DNA from: JBBDIM01 sp040880405
GTDB taxonomy: Bacteria > Planctomycetota > Planctomycetia > Pirellulales > Pirellulaceae
Length of the DNA stretch: 64,000 bases
Direction: 5' to 3'
Assembly: GCA_040880405.1 (NCBI GenBank)
Contig: JBBDIM010000179.1
Coordinates: 8,948-72,947, forward strand
Shown: one piece after another, positions 25,626-33,882 of the stretch
How the letters are laid out: the number at the start of each line of letters is the position of its first letter
Position numbering within the stretch: position 1 is the first letter of the stretch
Notes under the pieces: model-generated
The model's input: only the letters and a program-made list of their open reading frames with translations
Databases searched by the model: none
Told to the model about the DNA's origin: nothing
Position numbers and translations under genes: made by a program

Positions 25626-26909
25626 CTACTTGCCCAAACAGTAAATCGCCTTGTCGCTGCGGAGGTACATCTTGTTATCGACCACGGCGGGGCTGCCGTT
25701 GAAGATGCTGTCGTCCGATTCGAACGTGTTGTGGGCGACCACTTCGTATTCCGGCTTGGCCGGTAGGACGTAGGTCCCCTTGTCGCGACTGACATAAATG
25801 AGGTGACCTGCGGCGACGACCGGCGAGGCGTAGATCCGGCCTGGACGCGGATCGAGCCGCTCTTCGTACACCAGCTCGCCGGTCTCGGCGTTGGCACAGT
25901 AGGCGATTCCTTTCCCTTCGCTGACCCAGTACAGATGCCCCTCGTGGTACGACGGGGAGGAGACGTTCGACCCTTTGTTCAGCTCCCACACCAAATGGGT
26001 CTCGGTCACATCACCCCGGCCACCTGCTTTGATGGCCACGGTCTTGTTTTGCCGGGCACCCACGGCGTACAGCATGTCCCCCACGGCGATCACGCTGGGA
26101 CAGATGTAGTCGTCAATCGCTTCGCACTTCCACAGTTCCTCACCGTTCTCGGGATTGATGCCGCGGACCAGCTTTTGATCGTTGAAGACCAGCTCGGTAC
26201 CGGACTCCGCCTTGACCAAAATCGGAGTGTTCCAAGACCGGGTCACGCCTTCCCATTGCCAGACCTTTTCGCCGGTCTTTTTGTTCAGCGCGACGATCGC
26301 GCCCGACTCGACCCCAGCGTTGACGATCACCAAATCCTTATACAACACCGGTGAATTGGCGGTGCCGAAGGTGTGCGTTTTGGTACCCAGCGGGGTGTTC
26401 CAGAGCAATTCTCCCTCGTGGCTGTAGGCCGCCGCGCCGGCGGTGCCGTAAAAGACGTAGATCCCCGTTTCATCGACCACCGGCGTGCTGCTGGTGAAGC
26501 CATGCAGGGCGACGAACCCGCGATAGTCTTCCGTGTCGGCTTCGGTGCCTGCCAGCGGAGTGTTCCAGATCAGCTCGCCGTTGCCTTTGTTGAAGCAGAG
26601 CAGATGCCGCTTGAGATCCCCCTTTTCACCGGGACTCTCTTCGCTCAGCCCGTAGCCGGTGTAGCAGGTGAGATAGAGCCGGTCTCCCAAAATCACCGGG
26701 CTAGAGGCCCCGGGGCCAGGCATCTCGACCTTCCAGAGGACGTTCTCGTTATCGCTCCAGGTGAGCGGCACGTCGGTGGCAGAGGTTTGCCCGGCGGCTG
26801 AGGGGCCACGGAACCGAGGCCAGTCCTCCGCGTGGGCCATCGTCGCCGCGAGCACCAAACCGCAAACCAGCAAACCGTATGTCAAACGTTGGATCGCGAG
26901 AGACTTCAT
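25626..26909 (-). CDS. secreted PQQ-type beta-propeller protein, paralogue 2
   Basis: This 427-aa protein starts at ATG 26909 with AAGGAG twelve bases upstream. The signal peptide ends around AHAEDWPRFRGPSAAG. The blade pattern matches paralogue 1 (NKGNGELIWN, NKKTGEKVWQW, NPENGEELWKC, NAETGELVYEE), and the two align along their whole length with identical length. It is predicted to be periplasmic. The open frame continues upstream to 27359 but that portion overlaps the opposite-strand DUF4236 gene and is not coding. With paralogue 1 it probably forms one unit interrupted by the inverted repeat at 25516. Confidence 0.87.
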   Translation of the reverse strand: MKSLAIQRLTYGLLVCGLVLAATMAHAEDWPRFRGPSAAGQTSATDVPLTWSDNENVLWKVEMPGPGASSPVILGDRLYLTCYTGYGLSEESPGEKGDLKRHLLCFNKGNGELIWNTPLAGTEADTEDYRGFVALHGFTSSTPVVDETGIYVFYGTAGAAAYSHEGELLWNTPLGTKTHTFGTANSPVLYKDLVIVNAGVESGAIVALNKKTGEKVWQWEGVTRSWNTPILVKAESGTELVFNDQKLVRGINPENGEELWKCEAIDDYICPSVIAVGDMLYAVGARQNKTVAIKAGGRGDVTETHLVWELNKGSNVSSPSYHEGHLYWVSEGKGIAYCANAETGELVYEERLDPRPGRIYASPVVAAGHLIYVSRDKGTYVLPAKPEYEVVAHNTFESDDSIFNGSPAVVDNKMYLRSDKAIYCLGK

Positions 26910-26966
26910 GAGCGACAGCTCCTTCTTGTAGGTGAACGCGCGGGGCGAATCGATGGGACGCCGCTT

Positions 26967-26995
26967 ATTATACGAGGTTCCCACCACGCAATGAA
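26967..26995 (-). promoter_or_regulatory. possible promoter of PQQ paralogue 2
   Basis: On the minus strand TATAAT (26972-26967) lies 58 bp upstream of the start. The matching -35 (TTCATT, 17-bp spacing) is weak. Confidence 0.35.
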
Positions 26996-27104
26996 CCACT
27001 TGGGGCGACAACTTGCGGCGGAAGCCCCAGGTGACGCCCCCTTTCACGGAGACTAGACTGAGGGGAAACAGCCCAAACTCTTTTCTGGTTTCCTGAGGTG
27101 TACC

Positions 27105-27371
27105 ATGGGGTGGTCGTTTCGGCGTTCGCTTAATTTTGGCCCGCTCCGCATCAACTTCAGCAAGTCCGGCATCGGATTCTCGTTCGGCGTGCCCGGGCTG
27201 CGCGGCGGGGTGACTTCCAACGGGCGGAAGTATTATTCGGCCGGCGTGCCTGGCACCGGGGCCCGATACTACAAGTCGAGCAAGGACCTGAGCACCCTGT
27301 TTTCCGGCGATCAGAAGAAGAAAAAGAAGTCGACATCCGGCAGCCTCCAACAAACCCAATCACTGAGGTAG
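27105..27371 (+). CDS. DUF4236 small protein
   Basis: The 88-aa protein opens with GWSFRRSLNFGPLRIN and FSKSGIGFSFGVPG, the signature of the DUF4236 family, whose function is unknown. The domain ends near residue 58; the tail contains a run of five Lys. It is predicted to be cytosolic. It is followed 11 bp later by another small gene on the same strand, so the two are probably co-transcribed. It diverges from PQQ paralogue 2. Confidence 0.8.
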   Translation: MGWSFRRSLNFGPLRINFSKSGIGFSFGVPGLRGGVTSNGRKYYSAGVPGTGARYYKSSKDLSTLFSGDQKKKKKSTSGSLQQTQSLR

Positions 27372-27382
27372 GAACTCCCCTC

Positions 27383-27679
27383 ATGAAATTCGTCCGCTTG
27401 CTCCGCACCGCCTCATCCGAACGTTACATCCTGGAAGATGACAACGGAACCGACTTGGGGCTGATTGATATCCACTTTCTGGGTGACCAAAAGGTAGTGG
27501 CGACCCTGTTCCTGATGGACCCCCAGGCGGAGGCGATTACCGACGTGCAGCCGATTCTCGACGAGATTGACCTGGAACTGCTGCCGACCGCCAGCGTTGA
27601 TGAGTCAAACCTCAGCTTCACCGTGATCCGCGGTTCGCTGGTCGGGACGTTTTCCAGTGACGGGGCAGGCAGCGAGTAA
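27383..27679 (+). CDS. small hypothetical protein
   Basis: A 98-aa acidic, soluble product begins KFVRLLRTASSERYIL and has regularly spaced hydrophobic strands, suggesting a small alpha/beta fold. AGGAA lies nine bases before the ATG. It is 11 bp behind the DUF4236 gene. No motif was recognised. An antisense ORF (27424-27738) is a shadow. Confidence 0.65.
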   Translation: MKFVRLLRTASSERYILEDDNGTDLGLIDIHFLGDQKVVATLFLMDPQAEAITDVQPILDEIDLELLPTASVDESNLSFTVIRGSLVGTFSSDGAGSE

Positions 27680-27740
27680 ACGAGGACGGCCTGGGATGGG
27701 TGCAATCCGGCGGATGCGCTGGATGATATCGAAATCATTT

Positions 27741-27823
27741 AACGCCAAGCCGCAAAGACACCAGGACGCGAAGAACGCCCATGGGATTTCTTTGCGTCCC
27801 TGCGTCCTGGCGCCTCTGCGTTT
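27741..27823. repeat. inverted repeat, GACGC/CAGGACGC type
   Basis: The left arm at 27741-27773 (AACGCCAAGCCGCAAAGAC, CAGGACGCGAAG) faces the right arm at 27790-27823 (CTTTGCGTCCCTGCGTCCTGG). It lies downstream of the small hypothetical gene. Confidence 0.7.
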
Positions 27824-27871
27824 CTAATTCTTAAAATCCGACTTGGCTGGACCGCGCAAAGTTCAAATACC

Positions 27872-27900
27872 AACCACGAATCACTCGAATGACACGAAGC
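27872..27900. repeat. AACCACGAATCAC-type repeat fragment
   Basis: CAACCACGAATCACTCGAA and the following GACACGAAG resemble 18797-18830. It is a single, incomplete arm. Confidence 0.4.
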
Positions 27901-28008
27901 TCCACAAATTGGAAATCGGGACAGAAAATCGACACCCCTCCGGCAGACCAAATTTCCCACCTACTTTCGAGACGCTCACACTTAACCCCGCCGCTCAACA
28001 AAGATTTC

Positions 28009-28036
28009 TTGCAATTGGCGGTAGATTGCGGATAAT
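28009..28036 (+). promoter_or_regulatory. candidate sigma70-type promoter
   Basis: TTGCAA (28009-28014) and GATAAT (28031-28036) are separated by 16 bp. They lie 64 bp upstream of the secreted protein at 28101. Confidence 0.5.
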
Positions 28037-28100
28037 AACGGTCGCGCGGAACAGTCAGTGACAAGCCGATTTCCCCCTTAACTTCTTCATGGAGGCTGTG

Positions 28101-29204
28101 ATGGTCCGTACACTCTTCTCCGGCGTAATGGTTGCCGGATGCCTGACGATGCTCGCTGGCTCAGTGCCTGCCGCTGAGTTGCCTGGATTTACCACCGGCG
28201 AGGTCAAACTCCAGTCGGCCGGGCCGCTGGCCTTCACGCCGGATGGATTCCTGCTGGTAGGCGATCCCAAGGCCGCTAAGGTGCTGGCCCTGGATGTCGG
28301 TCAGGAAAAACGAGGCGATGCCCAGCTTCAAATCGCCAACCTGAACGAGGCCCTCGCCAAGGCGACCGGAGCGAACGCCGCCAACATTACCGTTGTGGAT
28401 TTGAAAGTCCAACCTGAGACCGGCGCGGTCTATCTTTCGGTTAATGCCGGTGGTCCGGCGATTGTCCGGATTGGTGGACCCGATGCCGTTAGCAAGGTGG
28501 AGCTCGACAAGATCTCGCACGCCTCGACCGAACTGGTCGACGCGCCGGAAGACAAAATCGTGGGCGAAGGACGGCGAGCGGGCAATCGTCGCCTGGAATC
28601 AATCACCGACTTGGCCTTCCATGAAGGACAAGTGATTGTGACCGGCCTGAGCAGCAAGGACGCACCTTCCACTGTCCGCTCGATTGCGTTCCCCTTCACC
28701 GATTCCAGCATCGCCACGCCGATCGAAATTTTCCACGCCGCCCATGGCCGCGATGAGGATTACGCCGTGGTCCGCGCCTTCGTGCCGTTCACCATTGGGG
28801 GCGAGCCCCACTTGCTGGCCGGCTTCACCTGCACCCCGCTGGTCAAGTTCCCCCTGGGAGCACTGTCCAAGTCGGAGTCGAAAGTTCGCGGCACCACGAT
28901 CGCCGAACTGGGTAACCGCAACCGGCCGTTGGACATGATCGTCTACAGCCAGGATGGCAAAGAGTATGTCCTGATGTCGAACACCGCGCGGGGCGTGATG
29001 AAGATCAGCACCGAAGACATCGAACGGGAAGAAGGTCTGACCCAGCGAGTTGAAGGGGGTGGCACCGCCGGACAGCAGTTCGAGACGATTACCGGCTGGG
29101 ACAACGTCGTCCAGCTCGCCAAGCTCAGCCCGAACACGGCCGTGGTCATCACCCAGGCCGACGCCGGTTCCGGCATGCAGCTAAAGTCGGTCCCGCTACC
29201 GTAA
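28101..29204 (+). CDS. secreted hypothetical protein, possible beta-propeller
   Basis: The 367-aa product starts at ATG 28101, five bases after GGAGG; an earlier in-frame ATG at 28089 lacks this. A signal peptide (about 1-24) ends near SVPAAELPG. The mature protein has repeated strand-rich motifs such as ITDLAFHEGQVIVTGL, PLDMIVYSQDGKEYVLM and TGWDNVVQLAKLS, resembling NHL or six-bladed propeller blades, but no catalytic signature. It is predicted periplasmic. A promoter at 28009 and a strong terminator at 29242 make it a single-gene unit. Confidence 0.75.
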   Translation: MVRTLFSGVMVAGCLTMLAGSVPAAELPGFTTGEVKLQSAGPLAFTPDGFLLVGDPKAAKVLALDVGQEKRGDAQLQIANLNEALAKATGANAANITVVDLKVQPETGAVYLSVNAGGPAIVRIGGPDAVSKVELDKISHASTELVDAPEDKIVGEGRRAGNRRLESITDLAFHEGQVIVTGLSSKDAPSTVRSIAFPFTDSSIATPIEIFHAAHGRDEDYAVVRAFVPFTIGGEPHLLAGFTCTPLVKFPLGALSKSESKVRGTTIAELGNRNRPLDMIVYSQDGKEYVLMSNTARGVMKISTEDIEREEGLTQRVEGGGTAGQQFETITGWDNVVQLAKLSPNTAVVITQADAGSGMQLKSVPLP

Positions 29205-29241
29205 GCTGAACCGTTTTTAGAACCAGATCGCGCTCAAACCA

Positions 29242-29276
29242 AGGCACCCACGTCCAGCACGTGGGTGCCTTTTTTT
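29242..29276 (+). terminator. rho-independent terminator
   Basis: A 12-bp perfect stem AGGCACCCACGT / ACGTGGGTGCCT with a 5-base loop is followed by six T. It lies 38 bp after the secreted protein gene. Confidence 0.93.
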
Positions 29277-29289
29277 GTGGCACCTTGCA

Positions 29290-29363
29290 GGGGATGAGTT
29301 CAATTCCAAGGAGTCGGTGGCCAAGAAGTTCTGGCCGCGGCCCCCGTAATTGAACTTATCCCC
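29290..29363. repeat. nested inverted repeat
   Basis: The outer arms GGGGATGAGTTCAATT (29290-29305) and AATTGAACTTATCCCC (29348-29363) enclose an inner hairpin GGCCAAGAAGTTCTGGCC (29319-29336). It is a compact palindromic element in a gene-free stretch (29205-30008). Confidence 0.7.
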
Positions 29364-29449
29364 GTACGCGCGCCACATCGGAGCGAGCGGTGCTTCACGG
29401 TAACCACGTTGGTTATCAAAAAACGTTGGTGGTGAGGATGGAACGAGTT

Positions 29450-29525
29450 GGCGTCCGGGCTCGTCGGAAGAGACAGGGTCATCTCGTGCTTCTCATGCCC
29501 ACGTTGGAGGGCGTGGGCATGGCAC
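29450..29525 (+). repeat. dispersed repeat, family B
   Basis: A 76-bp element contains the palindrome ATGCCCACGTTGGAGGGCGT followed by GGGCAT. An inverted copy with the same flanks lies at 63617-63691. Confidence 0.75.
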
Positions 29526-29862
29526 CCAGCTTCATGCCGGCGGCGCGCGTCGGAGATTCCACGGTCCATGGCGGAGTTATCACGGTCGGATTTCCGCAGG
29601 TGATGATTGGGTGAGGGGGGGATTTGTCGTGGTTCAGCGCTCGGGTTGGTCCTCACCAGAGCCCTATCCTCCGACCAAGCACATTTAGTTTGGCACGGCA
29701 GCCCTCAATTCCCGCCTTGCCATAACGGGGCGCGGGCATTCCGTGCATAAAGCTTCGGAACGTGCTTAGAACAGGAAACTCTAGCACTGGCAAGCTGCCA
29801 GTGGCGCACGGGATCGGCGATCGGTTTGACAGTGCCACCCGGCCGAGAATTTTATGGCTCGG

Positions 29863-30010
29863 TAGAAGATTGCTATCGCGCGGAAGCACCTCATGGAAAA
29901 AGTTCCGGTCTCGGATCTGTGCGATAAGCGTGGGATCAACCCGACCAACTTCTACAACTAGCATGAACAATTGTTCGAGAACGGGGCGGCGGCATTCATA
30001 CAGAACAATT
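29863..30010 (+). pseudogene. decayed transposase OrfA-like fragment
   Basis: Translation from about 29864 gives KIAI, then RKHLMEKVPVSDLCDKRGIN, an in-frame TAG at 29959-29961, and then HEQLFENGAAAFIQNN. This resembles the helix-turn-helix OrfA of IS3-type transposases (LVEKVPVSDLC, LFENGAAAF). It is interrupted, has no proper start and stops at the convergent gene at 30009. It is the only transposase trace in the window. Confidence 0.5.
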
Positions 30011-30995
30011 ACGCTTCGCATGCGTCTTGAATCGCGATACCATCGACATCAACAACGTCAGAAAACGTCATCGGTTTCTTCAGCATTTTCCCAAGCTCCT
30101 CATATTCGCCTTTGTATGATTTCACCAGTTTGTCATAACTCCTTTTCAGTGCGTCTTCAATCCGTTGCTTCCAGTTATCCGGGTATTTTTCCTTGTACTT
30201 CTTCAATGCCGTAGAATGGTGAATCGCCGCATAAATTACCTTAGCCGTGTTCACCGCCAATTTTGCTCGAGGTGTCATTCCCGGGTAGGAAGACCCGTTT
30301 CTCCAGACGTACCAGCCTTCTGCAACATAGGCGGACATTTCCTGCACACGCCACGGGACATTTTGCCTTTGATAGTCAATCAAAGCATGTACAGACTCGT
30401 GGATAATGGTCGCTTCGTTTGCCAGGCCTTGTGGGGGCCATGCGTGAAAAATCAATTGATCTTTTTCGGGCCGATAACGCGCGACGACGTTACCGGGGAC
30501 GAAGTACTCTTCTGGGTTTGCGTATGCAACGGATATCGCCCCGCACCGTATCAACTCTGCAATCCGCCTTAGACCACTATGCGAAATTCGCACGCCTCCG
30601 AGCGAAAAGTCTAAATCGGAAGAAACCTTTTCTAGGATGCCAGGCACCGCCTTCCTAAGAATCTCATCTGCATTCCAAGGACCGGCAGGCGATGTTTTCT
30701 CGGAAACCCGAGCACATACAAAGTTGTATTTAGGGGAGTGTTTTGTATGCGTATCAACTGCTGCGCTATCGCAGTTTGTCCCAACGGGACCTTGCGTCTT
30801 ACCACACGAAGATTGGGCATTGGGATCGGCGACATCGTTTACCCCCATCGGTCCTGGGGTCGATCCAGGTGACGCACTGCCGAAGAGAATCGCCTTGCTT
30901 TGATGTGTGCCTTCAGGACCAGGAGTTCTGGAGTTTGCCACTACACGTGCTCCTACGCGGATTCTAAACGCCGCACTTGGAAAGAGAATGGTCAA
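30009..30995 (-). CDS. HExxH metallopeptidase-like protein (possible toxin/effector domain)
   Basis: In this 328-residue frame the N-terminal 100 residues are Gly/Pro/Ser/Thr-rich and disordered. The rest is a compact domain with the zinc motif HESVH at 199-203 and candidate third-ligand Glu at 219 or 226 (QEMSAYVAEG). Downstream is a Lys-rich helical tail. The arrangement of a variable linker followed by a small metallopeptidase resembles C-terminal domains of polymorphic toxins, but this is inference. The frame starts at a TTG with no good ribosome site, so the true start may differ or the gene may be a truncated C-terminal remnant. The AT-rich composition and the transposase fragment beside it suggest acquisition. 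Confidence 0.5.
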   Translation of the reverse strand: MTILFPSAAFRIRVGARVVANSRTPGPEGTHQSKAILFGSASPGSTPGPMGVNDVADPNAQSSCGKTQGPVGTNCDSAAVDTHTKHSPKYNFVCARVSEKTSPAGPWNADEILRKAVPGILEKVSSDLDFSLGGVRISHSGLRRIAELIRCGAISVAYANPEEYFVPGNVVARYRPEKDQLIFHAWPPQGLANEATIIHESVHALIDYQRQNVPWRVQEMSAYVAEGWYVWRNGSSYPGMTPRAKLAVNTAKVIYAAIHHSTALKKYKEKYPDNWKQRIEDALKRSYDKLVKSYKGEYEELGKMLKKPMTFSDVVDVDGIAIQDACEA

Positions 30996-31171
30996 TGGCT
31001 TACCTATAGACGTAAGGTTTGCGCCTTGATATTTTACAGGGTGTAATCCGCATTATACGCCTGAAATATTCCCCGTGATTGATATTTAAACCCAAATAAT
31101 TCACCGGAATCCTAAAATCTAAGAGGCCCATACTTTAAGGCGTAGCTTGGGGCTTTCGGTCTGATCCGCCC
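30996..31171. other. AT-rich intergenic region
   Basis: A strongly AT-rich spacer (about 31020-31130) lies between the metallopeptidase-like gene and the FHA gene. It may hold a promoter for the former; nothing else was seen. Confidence 0.4.
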
Positions 31172-32650
31172 CTATCCCACCAGTTCCGGCGGGCAGGGGA
31201 AGCCCAAAGTTCGCCAGGTGCGGATTTCGGTGTCGTTTTTGAAGACGATCCAGCGGGTGCCTTGATCCGTCTCCAAGAGGATGGCGGAGATGGCCGCGAA
31301 CTGGTTTTTCAGTTGCTCGCTCTGGTCCGAATAAAGCCGCTGTAATAGGGTGGCAGGGCTGTTAAGGTGCTCGGCCAAGCGATAGGCCTGGGAAACAAAT
31401 TCTGCTTGTCGCTGACGCGTCGCTAGGAAGATGGTGGCATCGCTGCCCCACGTTCGCTGGAGCACCGCCCCGAACGATAGCGAATCCCGTTTCTCGATAA
31501 TCAACTGGCTTCCGGAAATCTGAATCCCCCCGGCGGAAATCGCGTCGCGAAAGAACACGGCCTGCTCTTCGCTCGGGAGCTTCGCAATGTTGACCACTGC
31601 GTACAGGTATCGACCTTGCCCGATAAAGTCCGCCACCTGCACCGGCGGGCGGGAAGGCTGCCGAGAGCAGAAGTAGGTCATCCCGGAAGGTGCCTCGTGG
31701 ATCTCATACCGCAGGGGCGGCAAGTCTCCGCTGGACGGGGCTGGCGGGCCGAGCGGTGGTATGTCGACAGGCGAGGGCGGAAAAACATGCCCGGCCGTAG
31801 GCCCTGTGGTCGCGGCGGGAGGTTCGACCGGGCTGGACGGTTTGCCAACGTCCGCCGGTTTGGCCGAGTCCACCGGTTTGGCAGGGGACTTCTCGCCATG
31901 GACACTGCCCAGTCCGGCGTGACGCCGGACCGCGAGAAATGACTTGCTGCTCAGACGCGGGTAGTTGGGGGTGGCGGAATCGGAGGACGACTTGCCCCAA
32001 CCAGCCTTCGGCTTTTCTGACGCGGGCTGGGCGGTATTTGGCCCACTGGAGTTGGGATCAGTGGGGTTTGAGTCGAGAGGGTTGGGCAGGACAGCGGGGG
32101 GCTCGATCGCGGGAGGCCCCTTGGCTTCAGGCCCCGCACTCTCGGCCGGGTTCGCTTGCTGTGGCGGCTGCGGCGTGCCTGGCATTGTCATCCCGGGAAA
32201 GTGCTCCGGAGAGAACGACTCGGTCGCCTCGTAATCGAATTCCAGCGAGCGCGAAGGGACGGGGGGCACGACCGTCGGTTGGGTCGCCCAAATATCGGGT
32301 GAATCGTTTCCCGCGGCAGGGGAGAGGACATTCGCCGACTTGGCCTCACTGTGCCGCTCCAAGGAGACCTGGAAATGGGTCTTGCCGGCGATGATCACAT
32401 CGCCATGTTCGAGCGCCGCGCCCCCGATGCGATTGCCGTTGATGTAGGTCCCGTTTCGGCTGTTGAGATCACGGAGAATGGCCTTTCCGCCGCTACACTC
32501 TACCGAAAAATGCACGCTCGAAACGTGGGGGTCGTCCATCAGCGCGAAATCCGCGTGATCGGTGCGACCAATCCGGAGGATCTGCCCCTCACCGATCCAG
32601 ATATTTCGGCCAGCGTTTTTACCGGTGTAAATTTGCAGGGCGCACCGCAA
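31172..32650 (-). CDS. FHA-domain protein with unknown C-terminal domain
   Basis: The 492-aa protein begins with a forkhead-associated domain (about 1-100) that binds phosphothreonine peptides: IGRTDHADF, the VSSVHFSVE strand and the NSRNGTYINGNRI loop are all present. A disordered Pro/Ser/Ala-rich linker (about 110-310) follows. A distinct C-terminal domain (about 320-492) with alternating strands and helices has no family I recognise. Planctomycete FHA proteins are often partners of Ser/Thr kinases; none is encoded in this window. It stands alone between an accessory stretch and a degraded gene. Confidence 0.85.
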   Translation of the reverse strand: MRCALQIYTGKNAGRNIWIGEGQILRIGRTDHADFALMDDPHVSSVHFSVECSGGKAILRDLNSRNGTYINGNRIGGAALEHGDVIIAGKTHFQVSLERHSEAKSANVLSPAAGNDSPDIWATQPTVVPPVPSRSLEFDYEATESFSPEHFPGMTMPGTPQPPQQANPAESAGPEAKGPPAIEPPAVLPNPLDSNPTDPNSSGPNTAQPASEKPKAGWGKSSSDSATPNYPRLSSKSFLAVRRHAGLGSVHGEKSPAKPVDSAKPADVGKPSSPVEPPAATTGPTAGHVFPPSPVDIPPLGPPAPSSGDLPPLRYEIHEAPSGMTYFCSRQPSRPPVQVADFIGQGRYLYAVVNIAKLPSEEQAVFFRDAISAGGIQISGSQLIIEKRDSLSFGAVLQRTWGSDATIFLATRQRQAEFVSQAYRLAEHLNSPATLLQRLYSDQSEQLKNQFAAISAILLETDQGTRWIVFKNDTEIRTWRTLGFPCPPELVG

Positions 32651-32841
32651 GGTACCAAAACTCCCATTAAGAGGAACTACCTATCAAATCGCCGCCCCCG
32701 CGGCCGAATCTCTACATTATCTTCAACGGTGCTAACCGGGTTGCCGAAATTCTCCTGATTTTCGGTGAATTTGCGTGTTTCACGTACCCAACCCATCGTA
32801 ATTCCCCGATAGTTTCTGGTGGCATAAGGATACTTGATCGA

Positions 32842-33081
32842 TCACGAACTCGGAGGCAACCCGGTGGCGGTAGATTGTCCCTGAAACTGGCTCGGATTGC
32901 GGTTGGGGACACCTTCACGGTTAGGAACCACGATTTCGTCCGCCAGATGGAGATCAACCGAATGGGTATCGTAGGGACAGTGAGGATTCTCTAGAGAAGG
33001 AAAACGAGGGGCTGGCTCGGGAGAGATGGCGAGTCGACCTTCATCCAGGGCACGCTGTAATTCGACATTGGAAAGGATCAT
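32842..33081 (-). pseudogene. truncated dCTP deaminase-like gene
   Basis: The 79-residue frame begins ILSNVELQRALDEGRLAISP and continues to SVDLHLADEIVVP, which matches the N-terminus of dCTP deaminases (ILSD...GRLxIxP...SVDLRLG). The catalytic half is missing: the frame stops at 32842 and I cannot pick it up convincingly in other frames up to 32651. It is probably a decayed gene, or a small protein that kept only the N-terminal fold. It lies 20 bp behind the 90-aa gene at 33102. Confidence 0.5.
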
Positions 33082-33101
33082 GGGCAGCGTGCTCGAAGCA
33101 A

Positions 33102-33374
33102 TCAGGCGAACTCTCGGCGTTTTGAGTCGCTAACTTGACTTTTGTTGACGGTCACCGTGTTCCCGTTTTCCAGGGTCGCTCGCGGTAATTCTATAAGTAC
33201 GACATCCCGATCAATCGCCAATGGCTTAACACGGAGAAATTCTCGGTCGTCATCCATGTCGTCGGAATCGACGAACAACGAGAAAAACCTACCGGCTGAA
33301 TCGGTCCCTCGGACCGCGAATTCTCCACTGAACTGACCGGGGGAAACTTCGCACTGTAGCCAACACTCCGTCAT
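33102..33374 (-). CDS. small hypothetical protein
   Basis: A 90-aa soluble product begins TECWLQCEVSPGQFSGEF and contains a beta-rich core ending DVVLIELPRATLENGNTV. The strand pattern suggests a small beta-barrel, but no family was recognised. It sits just upstream of the truncated dCTP-deaminase-like gene on the same strand, so the two may once have formed an operon. Confidence 0.6.
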   Translation of the reverse strand: MTECWLQCEVSPGQFSGEFAVRGTDSAGRFFSLFVDSDDMDDDREFLRVKPLAIDRDVVLIELPRATLENGNTVTVNKSQVSDSKRREFA

Positions 33375-33714
33375 GGCTGAATTCCTTATCTTTCGCCGCG
33401 AAAATTCGTATTACTAACGCAATCGCAGTTCGGCCCAGCGGGCTCGTCAATTGTCAGGTTTTCTCGATTGCCCTTCGCCAAATCTCAAACTGCGGGGCGC
33501 TGAATCTTTTGGATAACGACCCCGCAGCCACTGATAGCTGCTGGCTTTGTAAAGTTTACCGGCTGGAACGATTAAGGCCGGGGAATTGAGGCCGGATAGC
33601 TTCGGCACGTTGCCTGGTATGTGGTTTTTACGGCCTGACAGAGAATTGGCACGGGAAATGAACTAAGGGTGGGACAAGCAAAAAACTTCCCCCCAGCGTT
33701 TAAGGATTCGAGCC
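33375..33714. other. intergenic region
   Basis: 340 bp without an ORF of interest. It probably contains the promoter of the small gene pair on the minus strand and of the 35-aa frame at 33715. Confidence 0.4.
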
Positions 33715-33822
33715 ATGTTTGACCTGGATAGCACATTGATTTTGGTTGGTGCCGTTGTCGCCATTTCGGTTTGGTTTCACGTCTTGCTGCCAGTCAAGGC
33801 CAGCAACCCGTTCGGAATGTAA
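33715..33822 (+). CDS. 35-aa single-pass membrane microprotein
   Basis: A short frame behind AAGGA (nine bases before the ATG) encodes FDLDSTLILVGAVVAIS, then VWFHVLLPVKASNPFG and a final Met. It is one hydrophobic helix with a short tail. Stop TAA at 33820. It is convergent with the TPR gene of the Exb operon. The ribosome site and transmembrane profile support it, but length alone makes it uncertain. Confidence 0.4.
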   Translation: MFDLDSTLILVGAVVAISVWFHVLLPVKASNPFGM

Positions 33823-33882
33823 GTGGTGACGTCCAGGTGCGAACGTTTCCCCCCTGCTACGAGAGAACCCAAGATGAATCGA

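Noticed and set aside
31172..32650. FHA protein as part of a type VI secretion system
   Set aside because: FHA proteins occur in such systems, but no sheath, Hcp, VgrG or ATPase gene lies nearby, and the C-terminal domain did not match what I know of T6SS accessory domains.
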